64,000 nucleotides of DNA from Phyllobacterium myrsinacearum (GCF_014138285.1 NZ_JACGXN010000011.1:1-64000); one strand, 5' to 3'. Positions 8,840-17,663 are shown, numbered from the stretch's first letter. The notes: generated by a model from the letters alone, not told the origin. Numbers and translations: made by a program.

Positions 8840-9410
8840 GGCGGCGACAAGAACACTACGAAATCGTACGGCGCCGAGCCTGTGTCGCTACAACCCGTTG
8901 TGACCACCGAAAGCTGATCCCATTGAAGTAGAGGTTGGCGTGAGGAGGGCTGATGTGGTGAAACACGCCAAAGAACGTACGACGCACCCGGTCATTATAC
9001 CCTTCCGCAGAATCGGTATGGATAGGACCGTGGCATACTCGCGTTGGGAATGATGGTGGTGACCGTAAACTGATACCGGCAGCTACCATTCGAACATTGG
9101 TATAGACCAGGTCTCGACCGCTTTCCCAGATACTGCCCTGCAAGTGGAATTGATTTACGGTAACCGCAGCAGGGACAAATGCGACCGTTGGGCCAAACCA
9201 AAGCTTCCAGCAACGATCGGCAATGACCTTCGTCTCTAAAGGCCGACTACGGTTCGAATTCCGGAAAGTATCTCATGGGTATTGACCGGCATACTTATTC
9301 TCCGATTTCACCATAATCGCAAGAATCCATGAAAACCCAGTACCTTCAAGCAGTAGCTGTCTTTGGGTGGTAAAGGCGGCGTAGGATTTGGAACAGTTCT
9401 TGTCGCCGCC
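8840..9410 (-). mobile_element. Internally deleted IS1595-type insertion sequence with 15-bp inverted ends
   Basis: GGCGGCGACAAGAAC at 8840-8854 is the exact reverse complement of 9396-9410. Between them, on the minus strand, are pieces of an IS1595/ISXO2-like transposase (see the pseudogene entry). The 571 bp is about half of a complete element, so the middle has been lost. Flanking 8-bp sequences do not match, so I see no target duplication. It is not capable of moving by itself; it could move in trans if a full relative exists in the genome. Confidence 0.65.
8866..9230 (-). pseudogene. IS1595/ISXO2-like transposase, N- and C-terminal fragments
   Basis: The N-terminal part (9213 down to about 9040) encodes MLEALVWPNGRICPCCG followed by RSRPGLYQC and QFTVTTIIPN, the zinc-ribbon start of IS1595-family transposases. 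The C-terminal part (about 9035 down to 8866) encodes HTDSAEGYNDRVRRTFFGVF and HHISPPHANLYFN, the end of the ISXO2-like catalytic domain. The two lie in different frames and the central catalytic region is missing. Confidence 0.7.
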
Positions 9411-10196
9411 TCTAGATAAGGGGGCATGTTGGTCATTGGGCTTTTGCCGCCAATATTTAGCTTACTCGTTTAAAAGTCTGAGACTGCCTTTAACTAGAGG
9501 CCACTACCGGAGACTAAGGCGTGCCATATCAGAAACGCCAGCGCACAAGGTCAGGACCCAAGAGCTGGGTTGATAAGGTGGTTGACCGGCGGGCCCGCGA
9601 AAATGCGGCAACGACACTACCGGTTGCCGCCGGTCCGGGCTGCGATGTTGAGGTCTGCGCCCCAACCGGCGACAAGCTTCAAAGGTCACCATGATGACAT
9701 TTCTAAAATGCTGCCACAGCCTTGTCACAGCAAATTAAAATGTCGCTTTGACCGACATGCTGATCACGATGTTAAATGTATTCTGGCGGACATAGAAGAT
9801 ATATTTAATAAGATTTACTACGTGAAAATGCGGCAAACGGTGTTCCAATCGAATAGTAAATGCTCCTGAACATCTGTGGACGTATATGGACCCCGCCCGA
9901 TTGCAATAGGTTGATTGAATCTGGATCTATGATCACAATTGCTGGTGTATCCGGCTTCTGAATGCGGCTTGATAATCTTCGCCGCAAGCCCCAATGGGTT
10001 TTCGCCCGATTCCACCTCAACGCCTCGAGGACATTGGCCAAGGCCATGCCGGTCCACAGATGTTCAGAGGCCTGCTTGGGACTAAAAAAATCGCCGCGAG
10101 CAGGTGGACAATTAACGAACCTGGCTCAGTGGGCCGGCAGGCGCTGCGGGACCCTATCCGGTGTAATATGCGGGTCTTCGAATTGCGCTATGATAG
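9411..10196. other. Non-coding region between the IS remnant and the sulfatase gene
   Basis: No open frame here looks like a gene; those present have random-looking composition. Two inverted repeats stand out. GCCTCTAGATAAGG (9408-9421) against CCTTTAACTAGAGGC (9489-9503) is imperfect; the 16-bp pair at 9866/10052 is listed separately. This is probably decayed mobile DNA. Confidence 0.5.
9866..10067. repeat. Perfect 16-bp inverted repeat bracketing 170 bp
   Basis: CTGAACATCTGTGGAC at 9866-9881 is exactly reverse-complementary to 10052-10067. The 170 bp between has no recognisable gene. The arrangement resembles the ends of a small non-autonomous element, but identity to any known one is not established. 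Confidence 0.45.
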
Positions 10197-11627
10197 TTAA
10201 TCGGTTTCTTGCTTAATGAACCTGCCGAGTTGCTGGTCCGTCAATACCAGGTGATCGCCAGTTTTGCGCATATGAGTTATCAGAGCAGAAAACAGGCTGG
10301 CCGCCAGATCGGGGTGTTCTCGAACCAGGTTATGTTGTTCCTGCGGATCGTCGGCCAGGTCGTAGAGTTCGAAGAATATCTCATCCTTGAAGATATCGAC
10401 GATGAGCTTTTGGGTTCCACGAACAATGCACCGGGAGAAATTACCGAGGCCACCGTTACCGTCGTACTGGATAAACACGTCACGGTGAACGGCCGTCGTT
10501 TCGGTCATTGTTGGAATTAACGACTGCCCGGGCAGATCGACAGGCACGGGCAGACCCACTGCGTCGCAAATCGTCGGCATGACGTCGAGATGACTGACTG
10601 GTCTGGTGTGTAGTCCTACTGCGTGCGTATCTTTGGGCCATTTGAAAAGAACCGGCGTTCGGACAGCCTCTTCGTACAGGCACATCTTCTGCCAGAGACA
10701 ATGTGAGCCGAGCATTTCGCCGTGATCGCTGGTAAATACAATCAGTGTATCGTCATAGATCCGTAACGCCTTCAGCTTGGCAACAAGAGCGCCCACGCAA
10801 TGATCGAGCAGATCGACGAGGCCGGCATAGACACGCCAAATTTCCTGCCAATCGTCGCGTGAATAGCGTGAACCGATAAAGCCCGTCAGATTGTAGAGCT
10901 GAAGCGGGCTCTGACCCGCGCTCCATTCGCCTACATTTTGCGGCAACGCGATCTCGTGCACCATGGAATACCACGGCTCCGGAACGTCAAATGGGGGGTG
11001 TGGCGCAAGAAACATTGCGCTAAGGAAAAACGGTTTCGCCGGGTCGCGCTTGTCCAAAGCGTCCAGGGACGACCGCAATATGTACCCATCAAAAAAGCTG
11101 TCAAAGCCCGGTTCATAGCAACCGGTTTCAGGTGTCGAATAATCCCCTAAAACTGTGTGTTTACCCGAAGCGAGCTCAGGCACACGGGCTCGGAATCGCG
11201 GTCCGCCTGGTGCACGGTGCCCACGCGAGGTGAGCATTGAAGCGTAATGGTCCTCAAGTGTATGCCAATGAATGCCCGTTGCCGGGCGCCGTTCCAGCGG
11301 TGGCTCGTAAAGCAAATGCTGTTTGCCGGTGTGCCAGCAATCCCACTCCTGCGCGAGTAGATCGTAGAGATTAGAAGTCCCTTCCGCGATGATGCCGTGC
11401 TGTTTGTCGCTTTCAACCCAAGCATTGATCAGGCAGCCGGTGGTGTTGGGATAGTGTCCCGTGAAGAACGATCCGCGTGAGGGAACGCAAAGCGGCGCAG
11501 CACAATATGCATTGGCAAAAACCGCACTCTCGGCGGCAAGCGCCTGCAGATTCGGCATGTGGCGCGAGGCAAAGAAATCATACCGAAGCTGATCTGCCAT
11601 GATAACGATGACGTTCGGCTTATTCAT
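10197..11627 (-). CDS. Sulfatase (formylglycine-dependent)
   Basis: The 476-residue protein starts IVIMADQLRYD, giving the first metal-binding Asp near residue 12. It carries the C-x-P-S-R signature (CVPSRGSFFTG), whose Cys47 would be converted to formylglycine. FTSDHGEMLGSH near residue 300 is the second metal site typical of the family. No signal peptide is seen, so it probably works in the cytoplasm. With GH88, KduI and KduD nearby, the likely job is removing sulfate from imported glycosaminoglycan-type disaccharides. It is the last gene of a minus-strand group GH88 - lacI - sulfatase, 20 bases after the regulator. Choline-sulfatase-like activity cannot be excluded from sequence alone. Confidence 0.88.
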   Translation of the reverse strand: MNKPNVIVIMADQLRYDFFASRHMPNLQALAAESAVFANAYCAAPLCVPSRGSFFTGHYPNTTGCLINAWVESDKQHGIIAEGTSNLYDLLAQEWDCWHTGKQHLLYEPPLERRPATGIHWHTLEDHYASMLTSRGHRAPGGPRFRARVPELASGKHTVLGDYSTPETGCYEPGFDSFFDGYILRSSLDALDKRDPAKPFFLSAMFLAPHPPFDVPEPWYSMVHEIALPQNVGEWSAGQSPLQLYNLTGFIGSRYSRDDWQEIWRVYAGLVDLLDHCVGALVAKLKALRIYDDTLIVFTSDHGEMLGSHCLWQKMCLYEEAVRTPVLFKWPKDTHAVGLHTRPVSHLDVMPTICDAVGLPVPVDLPGQSLIPTMTETTAVHRDVFIQYDGNGGLGNFSRCIVRGTQKLIVDIFKDEIFFELYDLADDPQEQHNLVREHPDLAASLFSALITHMRKTGDHLVLTDQQLGRFIKQETD

Positions 11628-11647
11628 CGAATGGTCCTGGTGTCTTG

Positions 11648-12718
11648 TTAAGTCTGGTGAGGATTTTTGGTGTCTGGCAAGGTTCGGGGCGCCGCAACCG
11701 TAGCGCGCTCGATCATTTTTACGCCCAGATTAATCCGTGCGACACTGTCACTTGGGTTTGCGATGCGGTTCGTTAAAAGCTGAATACCCTTGCGGCCAAG
11801 GTCGAGCCGGTCAATACGTATCGTTGTCAGAGGCGGGCGGCTGCGTGATGCTACGGCAACGTCATCGAGCCCTACGATTGAATAGTCCTCAGGGATCGTG
11901 AAGCCCTTGCTTTGCAGCCCTTGAATCACGCCCAGAGCCACCACGTCCATGCTGCAGAAAAAGGCTGTCACCTTGTCCAAACGGCCAGCGTCATGCGCTT
12001 GACGGATGGCAAGCTGAGCCTGCGTTTCCTGCATACCCATTTTGTCTAGATCGAGAATGTGCCTGCCTTCGTCGAACGAAATGCCTGTCTCTTCGAGAGC
12101 CTGGCGAAATCCTTCCAGTCGTCGCTGCATTGACAGCCGGCGCGGCAATGTCACATGCATTATCTCACGGTGGCCAGCATCCAACAGGCGCCTGGCCGCC
12201 AGCCATCCTGCGGCCCAATTGTCGGGAAGAACTGTGTCGATCCGCATCGTGCGGTCCATACTGTTGATAAGAACTGCCGGCAGACCGCATTCGGCGATCA
12301 GGTCGATTGTCTGGCGATCATCCAGCCCGATGGCAACAATGGCACCGTGATTGCTGGACTGCAGGATGTCATTGATTTCCTCAATGTTGTTGCAAGCGCT
12401 AGACGCCACGAGCCTCACTTCAAGATTGAGAGAGCTGGCCGCAGCCTCGTCCAAGGCGCCGCGAATGATATCTTCATAGAATTGCGATCCGGAATAATAT
12501 TCCGCCGGCACGATCATGACGGCAGTTCCAATGCCAGCACGATGGAAGGCACGAGCCATGCGTCCCTGGTAGCCAAGCTGTTCGGCGACCGCGAGAATTT
12601 TCTGCCGGCTCTCATCGCTTACGCCGGCGCGATTGTTCAGTACTTTGGAAACAGATGCTATTGAAACACCGGCGGCTTCGGCAATGTCGCGTAAGGTTGT
12701 GAGCGTGTTCTCATTCAT
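11648..12718 (-). CDS. LacI-family transcriptional regulator
   Basis: The ATG at 12718 (MNENTLTTL) gives 356 residues; an upstream TTG would add four. The N-terminal helix-turn-helix reads LRDIAEAAGVSIASVSKVLN followed by RAGVS, the LacI hallmark, and a periplasmic-binding-like ligand domain covers the rest. It lies between the GH88 and sulfatase genes in the same direction and is the obvious controller of the uronate locus. Its inducer is probably an unsaturated disaccharide or a Kdu-pathway intermediate (inference). Operators may be in the 13.96-14.06 and 15.63-15.82 kb intergenic regions. Confidence 0.9.
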   Translation of the reverse strand: MNENTLTTLRDIAEAAGVSIASVSKVLNNRAGVSDESRQKILAVAEQLGYQGRMARAFHRAGIGTAVMIVPAEYYSGSQFYEDIIRGALDEAAASSLNLEVRLVASSACNNIEEINDILQSSNHGAIVAIGLDDRQTIDLIAECGLPAVLINSMDRTMRIDTVLPDNWAAGWLAARRLLDAGHREIMHVTLPRRLSMQRRLEGFRQALEETGISFDEGRHILDLDKMGMQETQAQLAIRQAHDAGRLDKVTAFFCSMDVVALGVIQGLQSKGFTIPEDYSIVGLDDVAVASRSRPPLTTIRIDRLDLGRKGIQLLTNRIANPSDSVARINLGVKMIERATVAAPRTLPDTKNPHQT

Positions 12719-12769
12719 TTGTACAACCAATCAGATATGGGCGTCATTGGCGAGCAGTTGCCGGTAATT

Positions 12770-13957
12770 TCACCAAAAGAATTGTGTATGCCCAAGGGAT
12801 CGCATCAACGCTTCCATGAAATAATAGTCACCATAGGGGAGCATGGTGTCGGAATAGCCCGATCCAACATGGGCCGCCCCATGTGCGAGCAGGCCAAGCG
12901 CTTGTGGATCGGCTGTCAGATCACAACTATCGAGCAAGCCCGCGATCAACCGATCACCGAAATCGCGCCAGCGCGCGGCGTCGACGGTGCTCTGCTGGGC
13001 CAGCATATAGAGGCCGGCAGCCATCACCGCACCGGCAGAGCTGTCGCGAGAGACAGGTTTGTCCTTCGGGGCGTTGTAATCCCAGGCGGGCACGGTATCG
13101 CTACCCATCAGTTCTTCGGCCTTTGCCGCCAAACGACATGCAGCATCGAGATATGTCTGGCTCCCTGTTACCGCAGCGCTTTGGGCAAAACCGTGAATCA
13201 GCCATGCCTGTCCTCTCGACCAGCATGAATCATCTGCATATCCCTGATGTGTTTCTCCGCCCACGGGCTTGCCGCTCATTGGGTCGAATCGGAATGTATG
13301 GAAACTGGTATCATCGGACCTCACCAGTTTATTCAATGTGGTTTCGGCATGTCCATTGGCTGCATCCCGGAAATCGACGCGACCGGTTTCGGCGAACGCC
13401 CAATAGAGCAGAGCAAGATTCTGCATCGTGTCAGCTATAATGCGGCCATTGGCGAGCTCGGCATCCATGCCGCCATGCGGTGGCAAGGCGTTCCATGCCT
13501 GGATGTAGCGTCCTTCCGGTCGGTATCTGTTGAGGAGCAATCGCGCGGCCTCAAGCGCCATGGCGTGCGATTCGGGCTCACACGTCATCAGCCATTCAGC
13601 CACGCAGCTTAATGAAAACTGAAAGCCAAGATCATGGTCCTGGGCGCGTTGATGGTCAAGGATAGCCCGGAAAACCGGGCGCCGTGCCCGTGCCGCGTTC
13701 AGGAAAACCGGATCGAAAGTCAGTTGATATGCCAGCCATAGTTGACCGGCATGAAAGCTGACGACCCAATCGTACGGCCGGCAATATGTCCAATGATTGT
13801 TTTTTGTTCCGATTTTCGGGTTGCGTACGCCGATGATCGGCATCGTGTCCCGAAGCTTGACTATACAGCGCTGCAACGCCTGCTGATGCCGATTGGCGTT
13901 GAGCGTTGTCGATGCCGGTTCGGTTGCGGCGAAATAGCTGCCTGATTCAAGTTTCAT
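12770..13957 (-). CDS. Unsaturated glucuronyl hydrolase, glycoside hydrolase family 88
   Basis: This 395-residue protein is an (alpha/alpha)6-barrel GH88 enzyme by its motifs. Asp109 in QDHDLGFQFS and Asp176 in GRIIADTMQNLALL match the two essential aspartates known in Bacillus UGL. CWSRGQAWLIHGF and AWDYNAPKDKPVSRDSSAG are also typical. It removes the 4,5-unsaturated uronic acid from disaccharides made by polysaccharide lyases. I chose the ATG at 13957 with GGAG upstream; the open frame extends 31 codons further without support. No signal peptide, so it is cytoplasmic and acts after import. It is first in the operon with lacI and the sulfatase. Confidence 0.88.
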   Translation of the reverse strand: MKLESGSYFAATEPASTTLNANRHQQALQRCIVKLRDTMPIIGVRNPKIGTKNNHWTYCRPYDWVVSFHAGQLWLAYQLTFDPVFLNAARARRPVFRAILDHQRAQDHDLGFQFSLSCVAEWLMTCEPESHAMALEAARLLLNRYRPEGRYIQAWNALPPHGGMDAELANGRIIADTMQNLALLYWAFAETGRVDFRDAANGHAETTLNKLVRSDDTSFHTFRFDPMSGKPVGGETHQGYADDSCWSRGQAWLIHGFAQSAAVTGSQTYLDAACRLAAKAEELMGSDTVPAWDYNAPKDKPVSRDSSAGAVMAAGLYMLAQQSTVDAARWRDFGDRLIAGLLDSCDLTADPQALGLLAHGAAHVGSGYSDTMLPYGDYYFMEALMRSLGHTQFFW

Positions 13958-13973
13958 TTGATGCTTGCTCCGT

Positions 13974-14026
13974 AATACGAAAACTCTTTTCACCCATATC
14001 AATGATTTCGTCAATAGAGAAAATTT
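13974..14026. repeat. Copy 1 of a duplicated promoter region (other copy 15678-15728)
   Basis: AATACGAAA and a C/T-rich stretch, then the 22 bases at 14005-14026 recur at 15678-15728. The 22-base core is identical. Copy 1 lies upstream of GH88 and of the decayed permease start; copy 2 lies upstream of the porin and the functional permease. The duplication therefore carried regulatory DNA as well as coding DNA. Confidence 0.7.
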
Positions 14027-14060
14027 CTTTTTGAAAGAAACCTTTCGCAAACAACTATTG

Positions 14061-14280
14061 GAGGTTTTGAAGCAAGTCCGTCATTGACGCGTCATCTCGG
14101 AATGCACCGTCGTCGGAGCGTCTGCATAGCCAGTTCGCCGGTTACGGGTTTCTGCTGCTGTGGCGGGTTGGCTTCTGCGCGGATTGAACTGGTTTCGCCG
14201 TCAATCTCCCGTCGTTGATGTGTTGTGGCGGCAGTTTTTTTGCGGGCGTTGGCGTTCTCACCAGTGTTGTCTGGGCGTAT
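14061..14280 (+). pseudogene. Decayed 5' copy of the sugar permease gene
   Basis: This stretch parallels 15800-16280. It keeps GGAGG, TCCGTCA, TCGGAGCG, TACGGGTTTCTGCTG, then GGTTTCG and TTGTGGCGGCAG...GTTCTCACCAG. The start codon position (14074-14076) reads AAG instead of ATG. About 230 bp corresponding to roughly 15910-16140 is missing, and several substitutions follow. It cannot make a protein. It marks where the permease gene began before a duplication placed the porin gene between two copies. Confidence 0.75.
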
Positions 14281-14466
14281 TATCTAGGCCGTCGACAGTC
14301 GTCTTCAACCCTTATGGTGCGGATGGAAGCTGAAAAAAATGTTGAGCTTTGCAGTCCACCGCTCTGTGAAAATGAGGCGGCCGTAGATCCCATCATCACA
14401 TTTTGGCGTCGCAGTCCCGCTGCAGCACTAAGCTCAATATGATTGTCGCCATTCAGTTGGGGAATC

Positions 14467-14484
14467 CGGGGGCATGGCCCCCCG
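14467..14484. terminator. GC-rich hairpin behind the porin gene
   Basis: CGGGGG and CCCCCG pair around a 6-base loop, 21 bases downstream of the porin stop codon. It has no clear T-run on the porin strand, so it may be a weak or Rho-assisted terminator. Confidence 0.4.
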
Positions 14485-14504
14485 ACTCTTTGCAGAAACA
14501 ACGC

Positions 14505-15626
14505 CTAGAAATTGCGCTGGAAGCGGATCATGCCACCGAATGCGTCGTCGCTGCCGCCACGAGCTTCGGAAAGGTCTGCACGGGCGCCATCAAACTTGGT
14601 GTAGTTGATTTCTGGCGTGATCACGAAGCCAGGAACCAGCTCGTAGGCTACGTTAAGAGCGAAAGCATAGGTGCCTTCTCCTTCGTAAGCGCCCTGACCG
14701 TTGAGGGTCGCCTTGTCGGTCAGCTTCGCGGAGAAGCCTGCCCAAGCTGCCCAATCGCCTTCCCATTCGCCGAACCAGTTTCGGTTGCCGAGGTTACCGA
14801 TAGCGCCGGTGACCGGATCAACCGTCGGAGATGAGTAGTCAGACTGATACGCCCCCATGACGAAGGCGGAGATCGTGTCAGTGAACTTCACGTCCAAACG
14901 CAGCTTTACAGCGACGTCTTCAACATTGGAGTCATAGCCAACAACACCGGAGATACTGCCCCAACCCTGCGCCCACTTCGCGCCAGCAAGTACGTGTGGC
15001 ATGTAGTCTTCGATGACATAGTCGCCACCGAATACAGATTCGCCATTCTCGCCTTGTTCAGCAGCGACGATCGCCGAGAATCCGTTGCCGCCAGCGAAGG
15101 TGTAGCTGACCTGGTTGGTCGTGCCTGACTGGTAGTTAATCACGTCGTCGTTGATGACTTTGCCAGCAGCACCGGTCCACGAACCGAAGATTTCGTTGTT
15201 AACACCGATGCTGAAGCCACCGAGTTCGATGTAGGCCTGCGGAATCAAGCCGCCACTGTCATCGCCGTTGGTGAAATTGAAGCGGGTTTCGATGTAGGAA
15301 CGCAGAGTGCCGAGTTCGGTTTCCGAACGGGCGTCGAAACGGACCGTTGCGCGTGTACGCTTGAACCAGGTCTTGTCGCTATTAGCACCGACGTTTCCGC
15401 CCTTATAAAGGTCGTCACCGCCCCTGGCATCGTAACGGACGTAGCCGCCGATCTTCAGACAAGTCTCGGTTCCCGGAATGTAGAAGAAGCCTGCGCCATA
15501 AGCGTCGCAAACGCGAACGTATTCGACGGGCTCTGGTTCGCCGACAACGCCTATGTCTGCGGCACCTGCGGAGGTTACTGCGACGAATGCCGCAGCGGAG
15601 CCAAGTAGAAGGCTTTTCATGTTCAT
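14505..15626 (-). CDS. Outer-membrane porin, rhizobial Omp2-like
   Basis: The 373-residue protein has a clear signal peptide (MKSLLLGSAAAFVAVTSAGA, then ADIG). A Rhizobiales porin start follows, with the VCDAYGAGFFYIPGTETC segment and its two cysteines, then alternating beta strands and an aromatic C-terminal end (GGMIRFQRNF) typical of barrel insertion. It would let small anionic sugars cross the outer membrane. Its position inside the uronate locus, between a broken and an intact permease copy, suggests dedicated uptake of disaccharides (inference). Two ATG codons six bases apart are possible starts; GGAGAG lies upstream. Confidence 0.88.
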   Translation of the reverse strand: MNMKSLLLGSAAAFVAVTSAGAADIGVVGEPEPVEYVRVCDAYGAGFFYIPGTETCLKIGGYVRYDARGGDDLYKGGNVGANSDKTWFKRTRATVRFDARSETELGTLRSYIETRFNFTNGDDSGGLIPQAYIELGGFSIGVNNEIFGSWTGAAGKVINDDVINYQSGTTNQVSYTFAGGNGFSAIVAAEQGENGESVFGGDYVIEDYMPHVLAGAKWAQGWGSISGVVGYDSNVEDVAVKLRLDVKFTDTISAFVMGAYQSDYSSPTVDPVTGAIGNLGNRNWFGEWEGDWAAWAGFSAKLTDKATLNGQGAYEGEGTYAFALNVAYELVPGFVITPEINYTKFDGARADLSEARGGSDDAFGGMIRFQRNF

Positions 15627-15677
15627 TAATTTCTCTCCATATTTGCTGAAATGACGCCGCGACGTAACTCAAGATAG

Positions 15678-15728
15678 AATACGAAACACTTTTGTGTGTA
15701 TCGTATATTTCGTCAATAGAGAAAATTT
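15678..15728. repeat. Copy 2 of the duplicated promoter region
   Basis: Counterpart of 13974-14026, with an identical 22-base core at 15707-15728. It lies between the divergent porin and permease genes. Confidence 0.7.
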
Positions 15729-15738
15729 TCTATTGACG
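15711..15738. promoter_or_regulatory. Palindrome between porin and permease: operator or divergent promoter core
   Basis: CGTCAATAGA and TCTATTGACG form perfect 10-bp arms around an 8-base spacer. Each arm contains TTGACG, a good -35 element, facing outward on its own strand, so the palindrome may carry both divergent promoters. The copy upstream of GH88 keeps only the left arm. It is a candidate LacI operator, although it lacks the classic central CG. Confidence 0.45.
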
Positions 15739-15816
15739 GAAAAGTTTCTTCCTGCCATGGATGAATGAACGAGAGCTTGCAAAACTTCGCGGCTCCTGTC
15801 TGGGAGGTCTTGAACT

Positions 15817-16740
15817 ATGTCCGTCACTGTCACGTCAGCCGCGAAAGCACCGCTGTCGGAGCGCCTGAACAATCAACTGGCTGGATACGGGTTTCTGCTG
15901 CCGTGGCTGATCGGTTTTTTTGTTCTCACGCTTGGACCCGCCGTCTCTTCGCTTTATTTTTCGTTGACCGATTTCAGCCTCATGGGGTCACCGAACTGGG
16001 TGGGAACGGAGAATTATTTCCGCATTGCTACCGACGACCCTCGGTTCTGGACAGCAATGAATGTAACTTTCACGTTCGTCCTGTTGTCGGTCCCGCTGAA
16101 GCTCATGTTTGCACTGGCGGTTGCCGTCGCACTCGACAAAGGGCTGCGCGGCCTGAATTGGTTTCGCGCCATATTCTACCTTCCCTCGCTTATTGGCGGC
16201 AGCGTGGCCATTGCCGTGCTGTGGCGGCAGATTTTCGCCGGCGACGGTGTCCTCAACCAGGTTCTGGCTGCCCTGTTCGGCTATGAGGGACCTAGCTGGA
16301 TATCGAATCCATCAACGGCGCTCTACACGCTGGTAATGCTCGCGGTCTGGCAGTTTGGCTCGTCGATGATCATTTTTCTCGCCGGATTGCGACAGATTCC
16401 ACAGGATATGTATGAGGCGGCCAGCATCGACGGCGCCAGCCGCCAGCGGCAGTTTTTCAAGATCACCTTACCATTGCTGACCCCGGTGATCTTCTTCAAT
16501 GGCGTCATCCTCACCATCGAAGCTTTCAAGGCGTTCACCGCGGCCTTTGTAATCAGTGACGGTAGCGGTGGGCCGATCGACTCGACTTTGTTCTACACGC
16601 TCTATCTCTACCAGGAGGCGTTCACGAACTTCCGCTTTGGCTATGCATCGGCGCTAGCCTGGGTGCTGGTGGTGATTATCGCGATCTTCACGGCGCTGTC
16701 CTTCATCTCTGCAAAATATTGGGTCCACTACGATGACTGA
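15817..16740 (+). CDS. ABC sugar importer permease, UgpA/MalF type
   Basis: At 307 residues with about six membrane segments, it has the EAA loop EAASIDGASRQRQFFKITLP around residues 203-222, which contacts the ATPase. GGGAGG about nine bases upstream supports the ATG at 15817. The UgpE-type permease overlaps its end by 8 bases. It leads the plus-strand group permease - permease - ATPase - two binding proteins - kduI - kduD. The substrate is probably an unsaturated or sulfated disaccharide. Confidence 0.92.
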   Translation: MSVTVTSAAKAPLSERLNNQLAGYGFLLPWLIGFFVLTLGPAVSSLYFSLTDFSLMGSPNWVGTENYFRIATDDPRFWTAMNVTFTFVLLSVPLKLMFALAVAVALDKGLRGLNWFRAIFYLPSLIGGSVAIAVLWRQIFAGDGVLNQVLAALFGYEGPSWISNPSTALYTLVMLAVWQFGSSMIIFLAGLRQIPQDMYEAASIDGASRQRQFFKITLPLLTPVIFFNGVILTIEAFKAFTAAFVISDGSGGPIDSTLFYTLYLYQEAFTNFRFGYASALAWVLVVIIAIFTALSFISAKYWVHYDD

Positions 16741-17626
16741 TGCTACTCACAAGTCAGCTTTCGACGCAGCGCGGGGCGCGGGCGATACCAAGAAGCCGTC
16801 GTTGATCGGTCGTACACTGATCTATTGTGGGCTTGTAGTGGTCAGCTTCATCATGCTCTATCCCCTGTTGTGGATGGTTTCGAGCTCTCTCAAGCCCGAG
16901 AACGAGATCTTTTCGACCACGTCGCTTATTCCACAGAATTTCACGCTGGAGGCGTACCGTAGGGGATGGAACGGCCTCAGCGTCAGCTTTGGCTGGATGT
17001 TCTTCAATTCACTTGTCATTTCTGTACTGGTCGTCATCGGCAACCTGATCTCGTGCTCGATGGCCGCCTATGCGTTTACGCGACTGAAGTTCAAGGGGCG
17101 TGGCTTTTGGTTTGCGCTGATGCTTGGGACCATGATGATGCCGCAGCACGCGGTACTGATCCCGCAATATCTCATGTTCCTCAAATTCGGTTGGGTGAAC
17201 ACGATCCTGCCACTGGTCGTGCCGAAGTTTTTCGCCATCGATGCCTTCTTTATCTTCCTGATGGTGCAGTTCTTCCGCGGTATCCCGCGGGATCTTGATG
17301 AGGCGGCGGTGATGGACGGTGCGGGTCCGCTTCGGATCTTCCTGAAAATCATTCTGCCGCTTTCGATGCCTGTATTGGCGACTGCGGCAGTATTCTCCTT
17401 CATCTGGACCTGGGACGATTTCTTCGCGCCCCTGATCTATTTGAACGACATTGAAAAATACACTGCCCAGCTCGGTTTGCGTACTTTCGTCGATGCGACT
17501 GCTCAGTCGGACTGGGGCGCGCTGCTGGCCATGTCCACACTTACCGTGCTGCCGATCTTTGTTCTCTTCGTCCTGTTCCAGCGATTGTTGATCGAGGGCA
17601 TCGCGACCACCGGCATGAAGCGCTGA
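16733..17626 (+). CDS. ABC sugar importer permease, UgpE/MalG type
   Basis: The 297-residue protein has an N-terminal membrane segment (IYCGLVVVSFIMLYPLLWMV) and five further ones. Its EAA loop reads EAAVMDGAGPLRIFLKIILP. It pairs with the upstream permease, which it overlaps by 8 bases. The ATPase gene follows after 37 bases. Confidence 0.92.
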   Translation: MTDATHKSAFDAARGAGDTKKPSLIGRTLIYCGLVVVSFIMLYPLLWMVSSSLKPENEIFSTTSLIPQNFTLEAYRRGWNGLSVSFGWMFFNSLVISVLVVIGNLISCSMAAYAFTRLKFKGRGFWFALMLGTMMMPQHAVLIPQYLMFLKFGWVNTILPLVVPKFFAIDAFFIFLMVQFFRGIPRDLDEAAVMDGAGPLRIFLKIILPLSMPVLATAAVFSFIWTWDDFFAPLIYLNDIEKYTAQLGLRTFVDATAQSDWGALLAMSTLTVLPIFVLFVLFQRLLIEGIATTGMKR

Positions 17627-17663
17627 TGACGGAAACTCTAATCAAGAACGATGGAGAAATCAC

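Noticed and set aside
8832..9418. Target-site duplication around the IS1595-type remnant
   Set aside because: The 8-bp flanks (CTTTTTGG and TCTAGATA) do not match.
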